A stretch of DNA of 64,000 bases from Prochlorococcus sp. AG-347-G22. Lineage in GTDB: Bacteria > Cyanobacteriota > Cyanobacteriia > PCC-6307 > Cyanobiaceae. The position numbers and the translations under genes are program-made. Shown here piece by piece: positions 34,426 through 44,008 of this stretch (position 1 is the stretch's first letter; each line of letters opens with the position of its first letter). The stretch is from contig QCBK01000001.1 in NCBI GenBank assembly GCA_003281635.1, positions 62,001-126,000 on the forward strand, in the 5' to 3' direction. The notes below the pieces were generated by a model. That model saw only the letters and a list, made by a program, of their open reading frames with translations. It did not search any database and had not been told where the DNA came from.

Positions 34426-35397
34426 CTAATAAATACGACTTATAACAAATTCTGGAAGAGCCATTAAAGCTCTTTTATATTCTGAATCAGGAAGCCAGAC
34501 TATAGCTTCTTTAGAAAGCATTGCAAAGTCCTCAGCTAGTTTCCTGGAACTTTCAATAGCTTTAGAGTTCATGATGATATTAAGAGCATCCTCTAAATCA
34601 TTTTTTTCAGCAAGTTCTCTGTTTATAAGAACTGACAATTGTTTATTTTCTTCTAAGGCATATAAAACTGGGGCGGTAAGATAACCACTAGCAAGATCAC
34701 TTACAGCAGGTTTACCTAATTGTTTATCATTTCCAGTGAAGTCAAGAATGTCATCAACAACTTGGAATGCTAAACCGATATTTTTGCCAAAATCGTACAA
34801 CGAGGTTAAGTTTTCGTCATTGATCCCACTCAGAACTCCGGCTGCTTTACAACTATTAGCTATTAATGATGCTGTCTTACAATAACTTTTATTGATATAT
34901 TTGGAAAAAGATTGAGCCGAATCAAATCTATTTAAATTTTGCTTGATTTCACCCTCTGCTAAATCCATTATTACTCTACTAAGTAATTTAACTACATTTA
35001 CATTGTCAAGATTTGCTAGATGCCAACTTGCTTGAGCAAATAAAAAGTCACCTGCCAAAACAGCAACTCTGGTATTAAATCTGCTATGAACTGTATCTAC
35101 TCCTCTTCTTGTAGACGCCTCATCAACAACATCATCATGGACTAATGAAGCTGTATGAATCATTTCAGTTATTTCAGCAAGCCTTTTATGTTTGCTTGTC
35201 AAGCAAAATTCAGAAGATATAGCTTTTGAAATCAATAAAACTATTCCAGGTCTCAACCTCTTACCCCCAGCACTAAAAAGGTGCTCTGCTGCGGCTTGAA
35301 GAATTGGGTGACCAGCTCCTATTAGATTTTTCAGTTCTAAAATAAGATCATCAAGATCATTTTCAACTGGTTGTAGTAGCTCTGTTACTGTATTCAT
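34426..35397 (-). CDS. sds: Long-chain all-trans polyprenyl diphosphate synthase (solanesyl type)
   Basis: It lengthens allylic diphosphates with isopentenyl diphosphate; the product (about C45) forms the plastoquinone side chain. The 323 residues have both Asp-rich motifs: DDVVDEA (Asp88, 89, 92) with RRG, and DDILDF (Asp215, 216, 219). The residue five places before the first motif is Ala83, a small side chain that leaves room for a long product, which argues against a C20 synthase. The order sds then murI is a cyanobacterial arrangement. The murI gene starts 27 bases to the right and is read in the same direction. Confidence 0.93.
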   Translation of the reverse strand: MNTVTELLQPVENDLDDLILELKNLIGAGHPILQAAAEHLFSAGGKRLRPGIVLLISKAISSEFCLTSKHKRLAEITEMIHTASLVHDDVVDEASTRRGVDTVHSRFNTRVAVLAGDFLFAQASWHLANLDNVNVVKLLSRVIMDLAEGEIKQNLNRFDSAQSFSKYINKSYCKTASLIANSCKAAGVLSGINDENLTSLYDFGKNIGLAFQVVDDILDFTGNDKQLGKPAVSDLASGYLTAPVLYALEENKQLSVLINRELAEKNDLEDALNIIMNSKAIESSRKLAEDFAMLSKEAIVWLPDSEYKRALMALPEFVISRIY

Positions 35398-35424
35398 GAT
35401 TGACCTCTTCTATATACTAAAGAA

Positions 35425-36219
35425 TCAAACATTACTTCGGAGGTTTACCAACCTAATTTCTTTATTAATTCCAAGCCAACATTTTACTTTTTTGGAAAAC
35501 TCATCCCTTCCTGAAGTAACAAAAAATTTTACATTTTCGAAAGAAATACTCTCATAGCGGTCAGTTTTTGGGATAGCAAAAGATTCATTAAATTTTTTTA
35601 TTAATGCTACGGAAGGATCAATAATTTTTATATTTGAATCTAATTTTTTTCTTAAAAAGTCATAAATTAATGGATAGTGACTACATCCAAGTATTAATTC
35701 TTCAATATTTTGGTTAATTAGTGGTTTTAAGTATAAGTCTGAAAGACTATTTAACTTATCAAGATTTAATTTTTCTTTTTCAATTTCTGATACAAACTCT
35801 GGACATTCTTGCTGAAATATTATCGTATTCTCTTTTTTAGCATTTATAGCTTTCTTGTAATACGATGATCGAACAGTTGTTTGTGTTGCTAGAACACCAA
35901 TTATTTGTTTATCAACTATTTCCGACACTGAGTTTATAAGGTCAAAACAAGGCACCTTTAAATTATTTTCTAGAATATCAAGCGCACACGCATTTGTAGT
36001 GTTACAAGCAACTAAAAGTGCGTCCAATTTCTTATCAACAAAAAAAGTACAAATCTCCTTTGCAATTAATCTTATCTCTTTAGAATTTTTGTTCCCAAAA
36101 GGTATTCTTTTTGTATCCGCCAAATAAAAAACTTCTACATTTTCACTTGTTTTTAGTAAAGAATTAAGGATAGTAAAACCACCTATTCCGCTATCAAATA
36201 TACCTATTTTAAGTCTCAC
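35425..36219 (-). CDS. murI: Glutamate racemase
   Basis: It makes D-glutamate for peptidoglycan in the cytoplasm. The 264 residues carry both catalytic cysteines: Cys72 in VACNTTNA and Cys179 in LGCSHYPL. GIFDSGIGG (6-14) gives the Asp and Ser that help in proton transfer. Its start overlaps the stop of the amidase gene by four bases, so the two cell-wall genes are translationally coupled. Confidence 0.96.
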   Translation of the reverse strand: MRLKIGIFDSGIGGFTILNSLLKTSENVEVFYLADTKRIPFGNKNSKEIRLIAKEICTFFVDKKLDALLVACNTTNACALDILENNLKVPCFDLINSVSEIVDKQIIGVLATQTTVRSSYYKKAINAKKENTIIFQQECPEFVSEIEKEKLNLDKLNSLSDLYLKPLINQNIEELILGCSHYPLIYDFLRKKLDSNIKIIDPSVALIKKFNESFAIPKTDRYESISFENVKFFVTSGRDEFSKKVKCWLGINKEIRLVNLRSNV

Positions 36220-37304
36220 CCTACTTTATCTAGATATTCGAGGATGCCTTTTGCAATTGCATAGGCTAATCTTTTTCGATGAGTTATTTTTTCTAATCTT
36301 CTTGCATCTAATCTTCCCGTTAAAAATCCTATTTCTACAAGAACTGCAGGCATCCTAGTATTTTTAATCACATAAAATCTACCTTGTTTAACTCCTCGAT
36401 CAGGACTCCCAGGGGAAACTCTTAAAATTTGTTTTTGAATTCTTTTCGCGAGTAATCTTCCTTTCCACCCTCTATAGTAAAAGGTTTCCAATCCATTTAT
36501 GTCCCTTCTTTTACCTCTTGAGGCATTTGCATGAATACTTACAAAGATATCGGCATCCGTATTATTAGCAATGGAAACTCTTGGAGATAAATCCAAATCA
36601 ACATCATTTGCTCTAGTCAAACTTACTTTGACACCTTTCTCAGAAAGTAAATTTTTAACTATTTTTGAAACCTCTAGAACAACATCTGTTTCTCTAATAC
36701 CACCAATACCTATTGCTCCTGGATCAGGTCCTCCATGACCTGGATCGATTACAACCTCAAACTTGTTTCGTTTTACCTCTGGTAGTTTCAAATAACCATA
36801 ATTGTTTTTCTTCTTATGAATTAAATTTTTTTGATTTGCTTTGATATTCTCTCTTTTCTTTTCAACTGTACCTTCACCAATCTTTTTAAAGAAATATTTA
36901 GGGTTAAATAGTTTAATTCTCCATCTATTTTGATCTAAGCCAACCATTTGCCAAGTCAAAGGTTTCAAATAAGTGTCTTCTTTAAATTCAATTACTAATC
37001 TTGTTTTACCCTTATTTGGTTTACCTAATCTAATTTCTTTTATTGGACCATTACCTTTTAGTATTCTGGGATTTTTTAATTCTCCTGGAAAATCTACCCA
37101 GAATCTGTCTCCATATGTTTGGTTAGCCTTCTGAAAATATGCTTTTAAATTTGCATTCGGTTTGGTTCTTAATTCTAAAACCCCTTTAGAGTTTATCGCC
37201 CATGCAGCCAGAGCACTTGAAGATTCAACTGGGAGGACTGAAGAATTTAAAAATAAAAAAACGAATAAATAACGAAAAAGTTTATTATCTAAAAACTTTA
37301 TCAT
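36216..37304 (-). CDS. N-acetylmuramoyl-L-alanine amidase, AMIN plus Amidase_3
   Basis: The enzyme cuts the bond between muramic acid and the peptide in the periplasm, for cell separation. A signal peptide covers about residues 1-33. Residues 35-135 form an AMIN-like beta domain for wall or membrane targeting. Residues 183-360 are the zinc amidase: VVIDPGHGGPDPG (His190), Glu205, SIHAN (His258) and LVEIGFLTGR with the catalytic glutamate. The linker 136-180 is basic. The gene overlaps murI by four bases and the nitrilase gene by one. Confidence 0.93.
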   Translation of the reverse strand: MIKFLDNKLFRYLFVFLFLNSSVLPVESSSALAAWAINSKGVLELRTKPNANLKAYFQKANQTYGDRFWVDFPGELKNPRILKGNGPIKEIRLGKPNKGKTRLVIEFKEDTYLKPLTWQMVGLDQNRWRIKLFNPKYFFKKIGEGTVEKKRENIKANQKNLIHKKKNNYGYLKLPEVKRNKFEVVIDPGHGGPDPGAIGIGGIRETDVVLEVSKIVKNLLSEKGVKVSLTRANDVDLDLSPRVSIANNTDADIFVSIHANASRGKRRDINGLETFYYRGWKGRLLAKRIQKQILRVSPGSPDRGVKQGRFYVIKNTRMPAVLVEIGFLTGRLDARRLEKITHRKRLAYAIAKGILEYLDKVG

Positions 37305-38131
37305 TAGTTTGAAAATAATTTCTTTTTTCTATGTTTAAGACTTGGCATCTGCTCCCTAATTTTCTTCACTCTTTCTTTATCAGCAGGTGCGATTGCAGCT
37401 CCCTGAGTTTTTCCTGCATCAGATAGGACTGTCCCCCAAGGGTCAATTACCATTGCATGGCCATGACTTTGCCTTCTCCCATAATGAATTCCAGTTTGAG
37501 CTGGAGCGACTACGTATGCTGTATTCTCAATTGCTCTTGCTTGTAAAAGGATTTGCCAATGATCTTTTCCAGTAAATGCTGTAAAAGCTGCGGGAATCAT
37601 AATAAGCTCTGCTCCATTCGAAGACAAATATCTATAAAGTTCAGGAAATCTAACATCGTAACAAATCGATAATCCTATTTTGCATAAACCTGGAACATCT
37701 ACAACAGGTGGATACTCTGCCCCAGATAAAATGGTGGACGATTCCTTGTATAAATTTCCATCTGGCAAATCAACATCAAACAAGTGAATCTTGTCGTATT
37801 TTGCCAAAATCTGTCCATCTTTCCCAAATAAGGCTGACCTATTAAAAGTATGACTGTCATCACCAGCAGGGACAGGATAACCTCCTCCCAAAAGAAATAC
37901 TTGATATCTTTGAGACATAGTTTTTAGAAAATTTGCACACTTCTCTGACAATTCTGAAGCTAATCTAAGTTTTTCATCATCTTCCCCTAAAAAAGCAAAA
38001 TTCTCAGGTAAACCTATTAACTCAGCGCCTCTTCTGGCAGCTAATTCAATCTGTTCTTCTGCTTCAACAAAATTTGCTTCAACATTTGAAGTACTCGTAA
38101 TTTGCAATGCAGCTACCAAAAAATCAGTCAA
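37304..38131 (-). CDS. Carbon-nitrogen hydrolase (Nit family)
   Basis: The 275 residues have the nitrilase-superfamily triad: Glu43 (GLPENFAF), Lys114 (YDKIHLFDVD) and Cys157 (LSICYDVRFPELYR). This fits the Nit1/Nit2 branch, which includes omega-amidase and the deaminated-glutathione amidase that repairs damaged glutathione. HTFNRSALFG and DHWQILLQARAIEN are conserved in that branch. Activity cannot be decided between the two. It stands between comB and the amidase gene in a tight leftward run. Confidence 0.9.
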   Translation of the reverse strand: MTDFLVAALQITSTSNVEANFVEAEEQIELAARRGAELIGLPENFAFLGEDDEKLRLASELSEKCANFLKTMSQRYQVFLLGGGYPVPAGDDSHTFNRSALFGKDGQILAKYDKIHLFDVDLPDGNLYKESSTILSGAEYPPVVDVPGLCKIGLSICYDVRFPELYRYLSSNGAELIMIPAAFTAFTGKDHWQILLQARAIENTAYVVAPAQTGIHYGRRQSHGHAMVIDPWGTVLSDAGKTQGAAIAPADKERVKKIREQMPSLKHRKKKLFSN

Positions 38132-38161
38132 GGCTTTACTCCTAATGAACCGATTCGTAAA

Positions 38162-38896
38162 TCATGAGGCACGAATCACACCTCTTTCAACTTGAGCTGG
38201 AACAATATCTAAGCAATCAAGTTCAGAGCAACATTTAAAATCATCCTCATAATTTCCAAGACTTGTCAATCTTTTGCCATGGGTTGCTGTTTTTAAACAT
38301 TGCAAAATATCATTTTTCCAGAAATCCCAAAGTGCCAAAGCAGCCTGTAATTCATCATTCAAAATATTAATTTCGAAATCACAGTTCTGTTTTAGGTATG
38401 AGGCCAAAGCACCTGCAGCTAAAGAATCCTCAAGTGAATAAGAACCTTCCCAACCACTTCCAAGTATTAAAACATTTTCACTTTTTAATGAAATAATTTT
38501 TTCGGCAACTGCTTTCCTATTTGGTAGACCCATAGCAAATAAATGCTTTGCATTTTGAACTTTTTGCAATGATTTAGTCCCATTAGTCGTACTCATAAAT
38601 AGTCTTTTACCTTTAACAACTTTTTTTGTAACTGACAAAGGAGAATTTCCTAAATCAAAGCCCTCAATCCTCTTTCCGCCTCTCTCTCCAAGCATTAGTC
38701 TCTTTTCAGTTTGCCACTTAATTGCAGATTCTTTTAATAAGTCTAAATCTGCAAAAACTTGTATTGAATCGGCTCCATTTTTTAAAGCCCAAGAGATTGT
38801 GGTTGTAGCTCTTAAAACATCAATGACAACTGCAATGTCAGGACTATTTACAGGGACATCCTTTGCTACGTGATAATAAGTAAGATTAATAATCAA
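38162..38896 (-). CDS. comB: 2-phosphosulfolactate phosphatase (ComB family)
   Basis: ComB removes phosphate from 2-phospho-3-sulfolactate. The 244 residues show VVIDVLRATTTISWAL near the N terminus, LMLGERGG, GFDLGNSP and STTNGTKSL, which are the family motifs, and end with SELDCLDIVPA. The family was defined in the coenzyme M pathway of methanogens, which this organism would not have. In marine picocyanobacteria the role is thus sulfolactate formation or another phosphatase reaction; I cannot tell. The ComA synthase is not in the window. Confidence 0.88.
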   Translation of the reverse strand: MIINLTYYHVAKDVPVNSPDIAVVIDVLRATTTISWALKNGADSIQVFADLDLLKESAIKWQTEKRLMLGERGGKRIEGFDLGNSPLSVTKKVVKGKRLFMSTTNGTKSLQKVQNAKHLFAMGLPNRKAVAEKIISLKSENVLILGSGWEGSYSLEDSLAAGALASYLKQNCDFEINILNDELQAALALWDFWKNDILQCLKTATHGKRLTSLGNYEDDFKCCSELDCLDIVPAQVERGVIRAS

Positions 38897-39022
38897 ATCC
38901 TTTTCTGAATTTATTATAGAAAACAGTTACTTAATTTGATTATTTTTTTTTTAAAACAAACTTATTGATAATATATAACTAATTTGTTCTTACAGAAATC
39001 TTATCAAGTATTTAATTTGAAA

Positions 39023-40333
39023 ATGAATAATATCCGCACAATAAAAGGTGGAGTTAATTTAAAAGGAAATATAAAAGTACCTGGGGATAAATCTATTTCT
39101 CATAGAGCTTTAATAATAGGAAGTATTGCTAAGGGTGAGACGACTATTGAGGGGTTCTTACATTCTGAAGATCCACTTTCAACTGCTGATTGTCTTAGAA
39201 AGTTAGGTGTAAATATACCTGAAATAAAAAAGAATGAGCCTTTTACGATTTCAGGATTGGGTCTTGATGGATTTAAAGAGCCCAAAGAAATTCTCAATTG
39301 TGGGAATTCGGGAACCACCATGAGATTACTAATGGGGTTACTTGCCGGTCAAGAAGGCAAGAATTTCATCTTAACAGGCGACATTTCTCTTAATGAAAGG
39401 CCAATGGGGAGAGTGGGCAAACCGTTATCATTGATGGGTGGCAAAATATTTGGTAGAGAAAAAGGAAACAAAGCTCCAATCTCAATTGATGGGAATAAAT
39501 TAAAAGGTTGTGTTATAGGAACCCCTGTAGCGAGTGCTCAAGTAAAATCTGCAATCTTATTGGCAGGCCTCAAAGCTTCTGGAACCACTTCTGTTATTGA
39601 ACCAGCATCTTCAAGAGATCATACTGAAAGAATGTTAAAAGCATTTGGTGCAGACATCAGTATCAGAGGAGAATTAGGAAGGAATGTAGTTATCAAGTCA
39701 GGGGGTAACTTAATAGGCCAGAGGATATTGATTCCTGGAGACATAAGCTCTGCTTCTTTTTGGATGATTGCTGCATCTATTGTTCCAAATTCAGAGATTT
39801 TAATTCAGAATGTCGGACTAAATCCTACTAGAACAGGTATTTTAAATGTAATGGATTCAATGGGTTGCAATTATGAGATTTTAGATAAATCGACTATTGC
39901 TGGTGAACCTATTGGATCAATTAATGTAAAGACTTCAAATAATTTAAGATCATTCACTATTGAAGGAGATATTCTCCCAAAACTTATAGATGAAATTCCT
40001 ATCCTTACTGTGGCAGCCTGTTTTTGTAATGGAGTTTCTGAAATTAAGGATGCACAAGAATTAAGAGTTAAGGAGACAGATCGATTAAAAGTCATGGCAC
40101 GACAGTTACAAAAATTCGGTGCTGAAATAGTAGAAAAAGAGGATGGGTTGATTATTAATGGGCAATCAAAATTTCATTCTGCGGAAGTAGACAGTGAGAC
40201 AGATCATCGAGTAGCAATGAGTCTTGCTATTGCTTCACTTCTTGCCAAAGGTACCTCAAAAATCATGAGGGCAGATGCAGCTAGCGTCTCTTATCCAACT
40301 TTTTGGGAAGAGCTGGCCAAACTAATTAATTAG
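39023..40333 (+). CDS. aroA: 3-phosphoshikimate 1-carboxyvinyltransferase (EPSP synthase)
   Basis: The enzyme joins phosphoenolpyruvate and shikimate 3-phosphate in the route to aromatic amino acids. From ATG 39023 the protein has 436 residues; the frame is open from a TTG at 38984 but the added 13 residues are not expected. [10 protein letters not shown] (near 20-29) has the active lysine, [11 protein letters not shown] the PEP-binding loop, and LNERPMGR and RVKETDRL follow. The Gly-Thr pattern and LxxRP resemble class II enzymes with low glyphosate affinity, judged loosely. It is the first of three rightward genes. Confidence 0.95.
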   Translation: MNNIRTIKGGVNLKGNIKVPGDKSISHRALIIGSIAKGETTIEGFLHSEDPLSTADCLRKLGVNIPEIKKNEPFTISGLGLDGFKEPKEILNCGNSGTTMRLLMGLLAGQEGKNFILTGDISLNERPMGRVGKPLSLMGGKIFGREKGNKAPISIDGNKLKGCVIGTPVASAQVKSAILLAGLKASGTTSVIEPASSRDHTERMLKAFGADISIRGELGRNVVIKSGGNLIGQRILIPGDISSASFWMIAASIVPNSEILIQNVGLNPTRTGILNVMDSMGCNYEILDKSTIAGEPIGSINVKTSNNLRSFTIEGDILPKLIDEIPILTVAACFCNGVSEIKDAQELRVKETDRLKVMARQLQKFGAEIVEKEDGLIINGQSKFHSAEVDSETDHRVAMSLAIASLLAKGTSKIMRADAASVSYPTFWEELAKLIN

Positions 40334-40345
40334 CCTAAAAAGTTT

Positions 40346-41251
40346 TTGTCTGAATTAATAGAAGTTTTAACTAAAGATGGTAGTTACTCTTTAAGAAGTG
40401 TTTTTTTTCAAGAGAATTTCCATAGCTTATCTGGCGCATTGGAGGAAACAAAGTCAAAGTTTACAGCTACTTCTAATTTGCAGAGATTTAAGGGGAAATC
40501 TCTTAATGTTTTGGATATATGTTTTGGGTTAGGATACAATTCCGCTTCTTTATTAGATGAATTAATTACACAAAAATCGTATTTAAATTTGTATGCGTTG
40601 GAGATTGATAAAAAACCTCTTGAATATTCGCTTAGAAATGAATCTTTTTTAAAATTATGGGCTCCAAAAGTTAGAACAATATTTGAATCACTTTATCGTA
40701 AAGATTACTTTGAGGATCAATTTTTTAAGTGCAGTGTATTGTGGGGTGATGCTAGAGAAAAAATCAATATTATTCCTTCATCTATTAAATTCGATCTGAT
40801 TTATTTAGATGGTTTTTCTCCTCAAAAATGTCCACAAATATGGACAATTGAATTTTTATCTAAAGTCACAGAAAAACTTAATTCTCAGGGTTATTTTATA
40901 ACTTATTCTTCTTCAGCGGCAGTAAGAAAAACTTTAAAAAACCTTGGATTAGAAATTTTTACTATTAAGCCAAGTTTTAAAAACAGAACTTTTTGGAGTC
41001 AGGGAACTGTCGCTATATCAAAATTTGATAAGAATAAATTAAAAACTAATTTCAATTTTGAAAAGTTATCTTTAATGGAAGAGGAACATCTCTTAACTAA
41101 AGCTAGCATTCCATATAGAGATCAAGATTCAAACTCAAGTAAAGATGACATAATCAAGAGAAGATTAGATGAGCAATTATTATCAAATCTATTATCTACA
41201 AAAAAATGGAGAGAGAAGTGGGGAATGACGAAGTTATCCATTAAGAGTTAG
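40346..41251 (+). CDS. MnmC-like SAM-dependent methyltransferase
   Basis: The 301-residue protein has the DUF752/MnmC methyltransferase fold: DICFGLGYNSASLLDE holds the SAM loop, LYALEID the second strand, VLWGDAREKI the third, and FDLIYLDGFSPQKCPQIW the catalytic part. In E. coli such a domain, fused to an oxidase, finishes the 5-methylaminomethyl group of wobble uridine in tRNA. Here it stands alone without the FAD domain, as in several bacteria and plants. Start at TTG 40346, 12 bases after aroA; no ATG is available. Confidence 0.82.
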   Translation: MSELIEVLTKDGSYSLRSVFFQENFHSLSGALEETKSKFTATSNLQRFKGKSLNVLDICFGLGYNSASLLDELITQKSYLNLYALEIDKKPLEYSLRNESFLKLWAPKVRTIFESLYRKDYFEDQFFKCSVLWGDAREKINIIPSSIKFDLIYLDGFSPQKCPQIWTIEFLSKVTEKLNSQGYFITYSSSAAVRKTLKNLGLEIFTIKPSFKNRTFWSQGTVAISKFDKNKLKTNFNFEKLSLMEEEHLLTKASIPYRDQDSNSSKDDIIKRRLDEQLLSNLLSTKKWREKWGMTKLSIKS

Positions 41252-41276
41252 ATTTAAATAAGGATTTCAAATAAAC

Positions 41277-42626
41277 ATGTTAAGTGTTGCGATATTAGCG
41301 GCAGGCAAGGGTACTAGGATGGAAAGCTCATTGCCAAAAGTTTTACATAAAATTTCTGGCAAAAGTCTTCTAGAAAGAGTAATTAATTCATGTTTCGAAT
41401 TAAAACCTGATCAAATTTTCGTGATTACTGGACACAAATCAAAAGAAGTACAAAAGTCAATCCCAAACGATAAAAAAATCCATTTTGTTATACAAGAACC
41501 TCAATTAGGAACCGGTCATGCTATTCAGGTACTTTGTAGAGAAGTAAAAAATCATAAAGGAAAACTTTTGGTACTAAACGGCGATGTTCCACTCATTAGG
41601 CCTAGCACTCTAAAAAGACTTTTGTATTTACACGATTCAAAAAATGCTGATGTTTCTTTAATTACTACAAAGAAAACAAATCCTCATGGATATGGCAGAG
41701 TTTTTTTGAAGGGTGATTTTATAGAGAGAATTATTGAAGAAAAAGATTGCAGTGATCTTGAAAGAGAAAATCCATTAATAAATGCAGGGGTTTACTGTTT
41801 TAACTGGAGTAACTTGTCAGCAATTATTGATACCTTGCAAAGCAATAATAATCAAAAAGAGATTTACTTAACAGATACGGTTTCTTTGCTAAAAAATTCC
41901 CTAGGCCTCGAGGTAGAGGATAATGGAGAGCTTCAAGGAATTAATAACAGAATTCAACTCTCAGAGTGCGAGGAAAGTATTCAGAATTCAATAAAAGAAA
42001 AGCATATGCTGAATGGTGTAACTTTTATAAATAAAGCAAGTTGTTCAATTAGTGAAGAAGCTGAAATTGGTAAGGATGTGATCATAGAGGCTAATACACA
42101 CATAAGGGGAAATACCAAAATAAATAGTCATTGTATTATCGGACCAAATACTTTTATTGAGAATTCTAATGTGGGATTAAATTGTGAAATTTCAAACTCT
42201 ACTGTCTATTCTTCTCAGATAATAGATTCTATAAAAATTGGCCCTTATAGTCATATAAGACCAAATTCCAAAATATCTTCCTTTAGCAAAATAGGTAATT
42301 TTGTTGAAATCAAAAATAGTCAATTAGAGGAAGAATCTAAAGTAAATCATTTAAGTTATATTGGCGATTCTATTATTGGAAGCTCTACTAATATTGGAGC
42401 AGGTACTATTACTGCAAATTTTGACGGTCAGAAAAAACATCAAACAAAAATTGGTAAAAATTCCAGCATTGGGGCAAATACAGTGTTTGTAGCGCCAATT
42501 AATCTGGGGGAATCAGTTACAACTGGAGCTGGTTCAGTCATCACAAAAGACTCCAAAGATAATTCATTAGCAATCTCAAGAACTAAGCAAGTAAATATAG
42601 AGAATTGGGAAAAAAAGAAATCCTGA
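41277..42626 (+). CDS. glmU: Bifunctional UDP-GlcNAc pyrophosphorylase / GlcN-1-P acetyltransferase
   Basis: GlmU acetylates glucosamine 1-phosphate and makes UDP-GlcNAc for cell wall and lipid A. The 449 residues hold both parts: residues 1-225 are the uridylyltransferase ([18 protein letters not shown] with the Gly-rich loop and Lys; LNGDVPLI), and from about 250 a left-handed beta helix of hexapeptide repeats ([25 protein letters not shown]) ends in the acetyl-CoA site. It follows the methyltransferase by 25 bases and stops one base short of convergent murF. Confidence 0.97.
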   Translation: MLSVAILAAGKGTRMESSLPKVLHKISGKSLLERVINSCFELKPDQIFVITGHKSKEVQKSIPNDKKIHFVIQEPQLGTGHAIQVLCREVKNHKGKLLVLNGDVPLIRPSTLKRLLYLHDSKNADVSLITTKKTNPHGYGRVFLKGDFIERIIEEKDCSDLERENPLINAGVYCFNWSNLSAIIDTLQSNNNQKEIYLTDTVSLLKNSLGLEVEDNGELQGINNRIQLSECEESIQNSIKEKHMLNGVTFINKASCSISEEAEIGKDVIIEANTHIRGNTKINSHCIIGPNTFIENSNVGLNCEISNSTVYSSQIIDSIKIGPYSHIRPNSKISSFSKIGNFVEIKNSQLEEESKVNHLSYIGDSIIGSSTNIGAGTITANFDGQKKHQTKIGKNSSIGANTVFVAPINLGESVTTGAGSVITKDSKDNSLAISRTKQVNIENWEKKKS

Positions 42627-42627
42627 T

Positions 42628-44001
42628 CTAATTAATTAACTCAATAATTCTTTCAAGTTGCCAACATCTACTTCCTTTAATAAGAATAGAATCACCTTTT
42701 TTTGTAGATTTATTTATCTCTTTAGGTACATCTTTAATATTATTTAAAACTAAAAATTTTTTCTTACCTTTTAGATAATTGGTGTAAATTTTTTCATTTT
42801 TTTTGTCGCAAATAAATAAACACTTTTCTATATCTGAATTATTTATTAAGTTGAATATTTCTTTATGATATTTTTCAGATTCCTTTCCCAATTCTTGCAT
42901 ACTTCCAAATATAAAAAATTTATTTCTCGGTTTTTCAATCAGGTTTTTGATACATGCTTTTACGGACTCTGGCGAAGCATTATATGATTCATCATATATT
43001 GTTGTTTTTACTGATTTAAGAATTTTATTTCTTCCACCTAAACTAACAAAATCAAATTCATTAAAACTTTCGAAATCAATACCTAACTCTTTAGCAACTG
43101 CATAAGCAAATAAGAAATTTGACGCATTATGAAATCCCTCAAATGAAATTTTAAAGGTATTTTCTTCAATTAAAATGGTTTTGTTCGATGGATCAAAAAA
43201 TCCTCGTAAATTATCATCTTTATTAAATCTCTCCTTTTGATTTTCTATATTTAAAAGTTCTACTTTAATTACTCTACCTTTCCAGTATTCTTTTAAAGTT
43301 TCTTCAAGAAGTAAATCATTAGCTGGTGTTATTACAACTCCTTTGGGATTTAGAAATTTGCTAATTTCACATTTCGCATAAGTAATATTTTTTTTTGAGC
43401 CTAACAATCCAATATGTGCTGTCCCAATGTTAGTAATTACTGCAATATCGGGTTCACTATATTTAGATAAATTTTCGATCTGCCCAAGACCTCTCATTCC
43501 CATTTCAAGAACCAAAACTTTATCTTCTATATCTGTAGCAAGAATAGTAAGACCAACTCCAATCTCGTTATTGAAATTTGCATGGGATAATTTAATTTTT
43601 CCAAGTTTCTTTAAAACTTCACCAACCATTTCTTTTGTTGTTGTTTTACCGACTGAACCTGTTATCGCAACCACAGGGATACTTAATTTTTTTCTTTTGA
43701 GCAAGGTTAATTTTTGAAATGCCTCTAGAGTGTCATTCACAACCCAATAAGGAAAATTTTCAGGAAGTAATTTCTGCATACCTTCTTTTATAACTACTGA
43801 TTTAACCCCTTTATTTAGAACCTCTGGAAGAAAACTATGTCCGTCAAAGATTTTACCCTTGATAGCTATAAAAAGATCATTTTTTAAACAAGTCCTGCTA
43901 TCAATACTTATATTCTTAAAATTTAAAGAATCTATTCCCCCCTCGCCCAGATTTTTAATATCACCCAAAACATCTTCTAACTCTAATAAAGAAAGATCCA
44001 T
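42628..44001 (-). CDS. murF: UDP-MurNAc-tripeptide-D-Ala-D-Ala ligase
   Basis: MurF adds D-Ala-D-Ala to the UDP-MurNAc-tripeptide in the cytoplasm. The 457 residues show the three Mur-ligase domains: uridine-nucleotide binding (SIDSRTCLKNDLFIAIKG), central ATPase with P loop VAITGSVGKTTTKEM (about 111-125) and ATDIEDKVLVLEMGMRG, and the C-terminal domain with YDESYNASPESVKA. The D-Ala-D-Ala specificity is assumed from length and NFNNEIG. It is the last gene of the leftward menD-menB-glgA-murF run (seven bases after glgA). Confidence 0.95.
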   Translation of the reverse strand: MDLSLLELEDVLGDIKNLGEGGIDSLNFKNISIDSRTCLKNDLFIAIKGKIFDGHSFLPEVLNKGVKSVVIKEGMQKLLPENFPYWVVNDTLEAFQKLTLLKRKKLSIPVVAITGSVGKTTTKEMVGEVLKKLGKIKLSHANFNNEIGVGLTILATDIEDKVLVLEMGMRGLGQIENLSKYSEPDIAVITNIGTAHIGLLGSKKNITYAKCEISKFLNPKGVVITPANDLLLEETLKEYWKGRVIKVELLNIENQKERFNKDDNLRGFFDPSNKTILIEENTFKISFEGFHNASNFLFAYAVAKELGIDFESFNEFDFVSLGGRNKILKSVKTTIYDESYNASPESVKACIKNLIEKPRNKFFIFGSMQELGKESEKYHKEIFNLINNSDIEKCLFICDKKNEKIYTNYLKGKKKFLVLNNIKDVPKEINKSTKKGDSILIKGSRCWQLERIIELIN

Positions 44002-44008
44002 TAAGAAT

